Notes under the pieces: model-generated | Seen by the model: only the letters and a program-made list of their open reading frames with translations | Database searches by the model: none | What the model was told of the DNA's origin: nothing | In this document: piece after piece, positions 5,470 through 6,938 of the stretch | Layout of the letters: each line of letters opens with the position of its first letter | Position numbering within the stretch: position 1 is the stretch's first letter | Made by a program: the position numbers and the translations under genes | Assembly (NCBI GenBank): GCA_902496505.1 | Contig: CABVBB010000113.1 | Span: forward strand, 1 to 6,938 | Source: an uncultured Peptococcaceae bacterium | GTDB lineage: Bacteria > Bacillota > Peptococcia > Peptococcales > Peptococcaceae | Direction: 5' to 3' | DNA: 6,938 nucleotides

Positions 5470-6938
5470 TCATTTGACGGTGGCTTTCTTTTCGGAACGC
5501 ATGGTCAAGGCGATGCGCTCCCGCGCTTTGTCTACCTCCAGCACCCGCACCTGGACGATATCGCCGACGGAGACCACATCCATGGGGTGCTTGACATAGC
5601 GATCTGCCAGCTGGGTGATGTGCACCAGACCATCGTGCTTGACGCCAATATCGACGAAAGCGCCGAAATCGACCACATTGCGCACGGTGCCGGTGAGCGT
5701 CATGCCGGGCGCTAGATCGTCGATGGAGAGGACATCGGAGCGCAGCAGCGGCGGCTGCAGTTCGTCACGCGGGTCGCGGCCGGGCTTTTGCAGGGCGGCG
5801 ATGATATCGCGCAGGGTGGGCTCGCCGATAGCTAAGGTCTTGGCCATCTCCCGCACGGAGACAGCCGCCAATTTGTCGCGGATCTCGGGCAGCTTGAGCC
5901 CGCGCAGATCAGCGGGCTTATAGCCCAGCGCCTGAAGTAACGCTTCTGCCGCGCCGTAAGATTCGGGATGGACGGGCGTATTGTCCAAGGGATTGCCGCC
6001 GTCAGCAATGCGGATAAAGCCTGCACACTGCTCGTAAGCTTTGGGCCCTAAGCGCGGGACTTTGAGCAGCTGGCGGCGGTCGGTCAATTTGCCGTTTTCG
6101 TCGCGGTATTTGACGATGCCGTCTGCCGTGGATTTGGTCAGGCCGGCCACATATTGCAGCAGCGCGCCGGAAGCGGTATTGACCTCGACGCCTACGGCAT
6201 TGACGCAGTCTTCGACCACCCCGCCTAAGGCTTCGTCAAGCTTCTTGGGCGTCACATCGTGCTGGTATTGGCCGACGCCTACGGCTTTGGGCTCGATCTT
6301 GACCAGTTCGGCCAGAGGGTCTTGCAGGCGGCGGGCAATGGAGACAGCGCTGCGCAGGGACAGGTCAAATTCGGGGAATTCCTCTTTCGCCAGCTTGGAC
6401 GCGGAATAAACGGAGGCCCCTGCTTCGGAAACGATGATATACTGCACGCTGGGATAGGAACGGATAAGCTCGGCCACCAAGGCTTCTGACTCCCGCGAGG
6501 CCGTGCCGTTGCCGATGGCGATGAGATCGACGTGCCATTTTTCCACCATCTGGCCCATGAGTTCCAGCGCTTCTTGGTATTTTTTCTGCGGCGGATGGGG
6601 ATACATGACGCCGATCTCCAGCACCTTGCCGGTATCATCTACCACTGCCAGTTTGCAGCCGGTCCGAAAGCCGGGGTCCACGCCTAAGACGGTGCGGCCT
6701 TTGACCGGCGGCTGTAGGAGCAGATTGTGCAGATTTTGGGCAAAGACCTTGATGGCCTGCTCTTCCCCTTTGGCTGTGAGTTCTGCGCGCAGCTCACGCT
6801 CGATGGCCGGCGCGATCAAACGCTTGAAGCTGTCCCGCAGCGCCTCGTCCACCACCTGGCGGCTGCCCTCAGGCAGCGCGGCGCTGTATTTGCGGCTGAT
6901 CTCCGAGAGGATCGCTTCCTCGGGCTGAGCGATCTTCA
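5470..6938 (-). CDS. tex: Tex transcription accessory protein, C-terminal part (runs off right edge)
   Basis: The frame stays open to the right edge. The 488 complete residues visible are the C-terminal two thirds of a protein usually about 700-780 residues long. In order they show the end of the N-terminal helical region (ending in APAIERELRAEL), a YqgF/RNase H-like domain (about 6693-6288) opening with VLGVDPGFRTGCK and including SEAGASVYSAS and GVGQYQHD, a helix-hairpin-helix region (about 6216-5956, with NTASGALLQYVAGL and VPRLGPKAYEQCAGF), and an S1 RNA-binding domain (about 5706-5497, with GTVRNVVDFGAFVDIG and GLVHI), followed by a short lysine-rich tail. Tex binds nucleic acid through S1 and acts in transcription; family members are cytoplasmic. 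A GTG at 6855 is not the true start because upstream codons continue the Tex-like sequence (IAQPEEAILSEISRKYSAAL). The stop TGA shares bases with an ATG of the next gene (ATGA at 5470-5473). High-GC composition (34 G/C of 60 at 6061-6120). Identification is confident. Confidence 0.95.
   Translation of the reverse strand, partial: KIAQPEEAILSEISRKYSAALPEGSRQVVDEALRDSFKRLIAPAIERELRAELTAKGEEQAIKVFAQNLHNLLLQPPVKGRTVLGVDPGFRTGCKLAVVDDTGKVLEIGVMYPHPPQKKYQEALELMGQMVEKWHVDLIAIGNGTASRESEALVAELIRSYPSVQYIIVSEAGASVYSASKLAKEEFPEFDLSLRSAVSIARRLQDPLAELVKIEPKAVGVGQYQHDVTPKKLDEALGGVVEDCVNAVGVEVNTASGALLQYVAGLTKSTADGIVKYRDENGKLTDRRQLLKVPRLGPKAYEQCAGFIRIADGGNPLDNTPVHPESYGAAEALLQALGYKPADLRGLKLPEIRDKLAAVSVREMAKTLAIGEPTLRDIIAALQKPGRDPRDELQPPLLRSDVLSIDDLAPGMTLTGTVRNVVDFGAFVDIGVKHDGLVHITQLADRYVKHPMDVVSVGDIVQVRVLEVDKARERIALTMRSEKKATVK

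Noticed and set aside
6853..6855. GTG at 6855 as the start of tex
   Set aside because: The reading frame continues upstream to the window edge with Tex-like residues, and the visible part lacks the N-terminal third of the family, so the true start is outside the window.
5615..6928. Several plus-strand frames of 76-141 codons opposite tex
   Set aside because: All lie within the tex coding sequence and give Ser/Arg/Pro-rich products typical of antisense frames in GC-rich genes.

Overview
The window is a stretch of bacterial chromosome that looks ordinary overall. Low-GC-Firmicutes habits are visible: strong AGGAGG-type ribosome binding sites, GTG starts, short gene overlaps and hairpin/T-run terminators. 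The moderate to high GC of the housekeeping part and the pair of small-anion permeases would fit an anaerobic Firmicute, perhaps one of the Negativicutes. That placement is a guess from general feel, not from a diagnostic gene.

Layout from left to right. (1) Positions 33-1493, plus strand: a 486-residue membrane permease of the SLC13/DASS type. (2) Positions 1520-1595: a long hairpin terminator with T-runs on both strands. (3) Positions 1614-3062, minus strand: a second permease of 482 residues, clearly a paralogue of the first and facing it tail to tail. (4) Positions 3063-3470: a 408-base AT-rich gap. It holds the leader of permease 2, a doubtful 70-codon reading frame, a perfect inverted repeat with a T-run, and the terminator of the next gene set. 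(5) Positions 3471-6938, minus strand: three tightly packed genes, transcribed in the order tex (incomplete, running off the right edge), a Nif3/DUF34 family metal-binding protein, and an amidohydrolase. The last two overlap by 7 bases, and the set ends in a strand-specific terminator at 3408-3454.

Tex is a nucleic-acid-binding transcription factor and the other two are soluble metal proteins. Tight packing suggests co-transcription of all three, although a -10-like TATACT and a strong ribosome binding site in front of the Nif3 gene could give the last two genes independent expression. The permeases are separated from this operon by a terminator and probably form their own units. A functional link (permeases importing a carboxylate or amide, the amidohydrolase working on a related compound) is possible but rests only on proximity.

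No mobile element, CRISPR array, RNA gene or clear defence system was seen. The points most worth a second look are the converging diverged permease pair with unusual Glu-containing hairpin motifs, the overlapping Nif3-amidohydrolase pair with an Asp in place of the usual Glu ligand, and the unexplained hairpin in the AT-rich gap.
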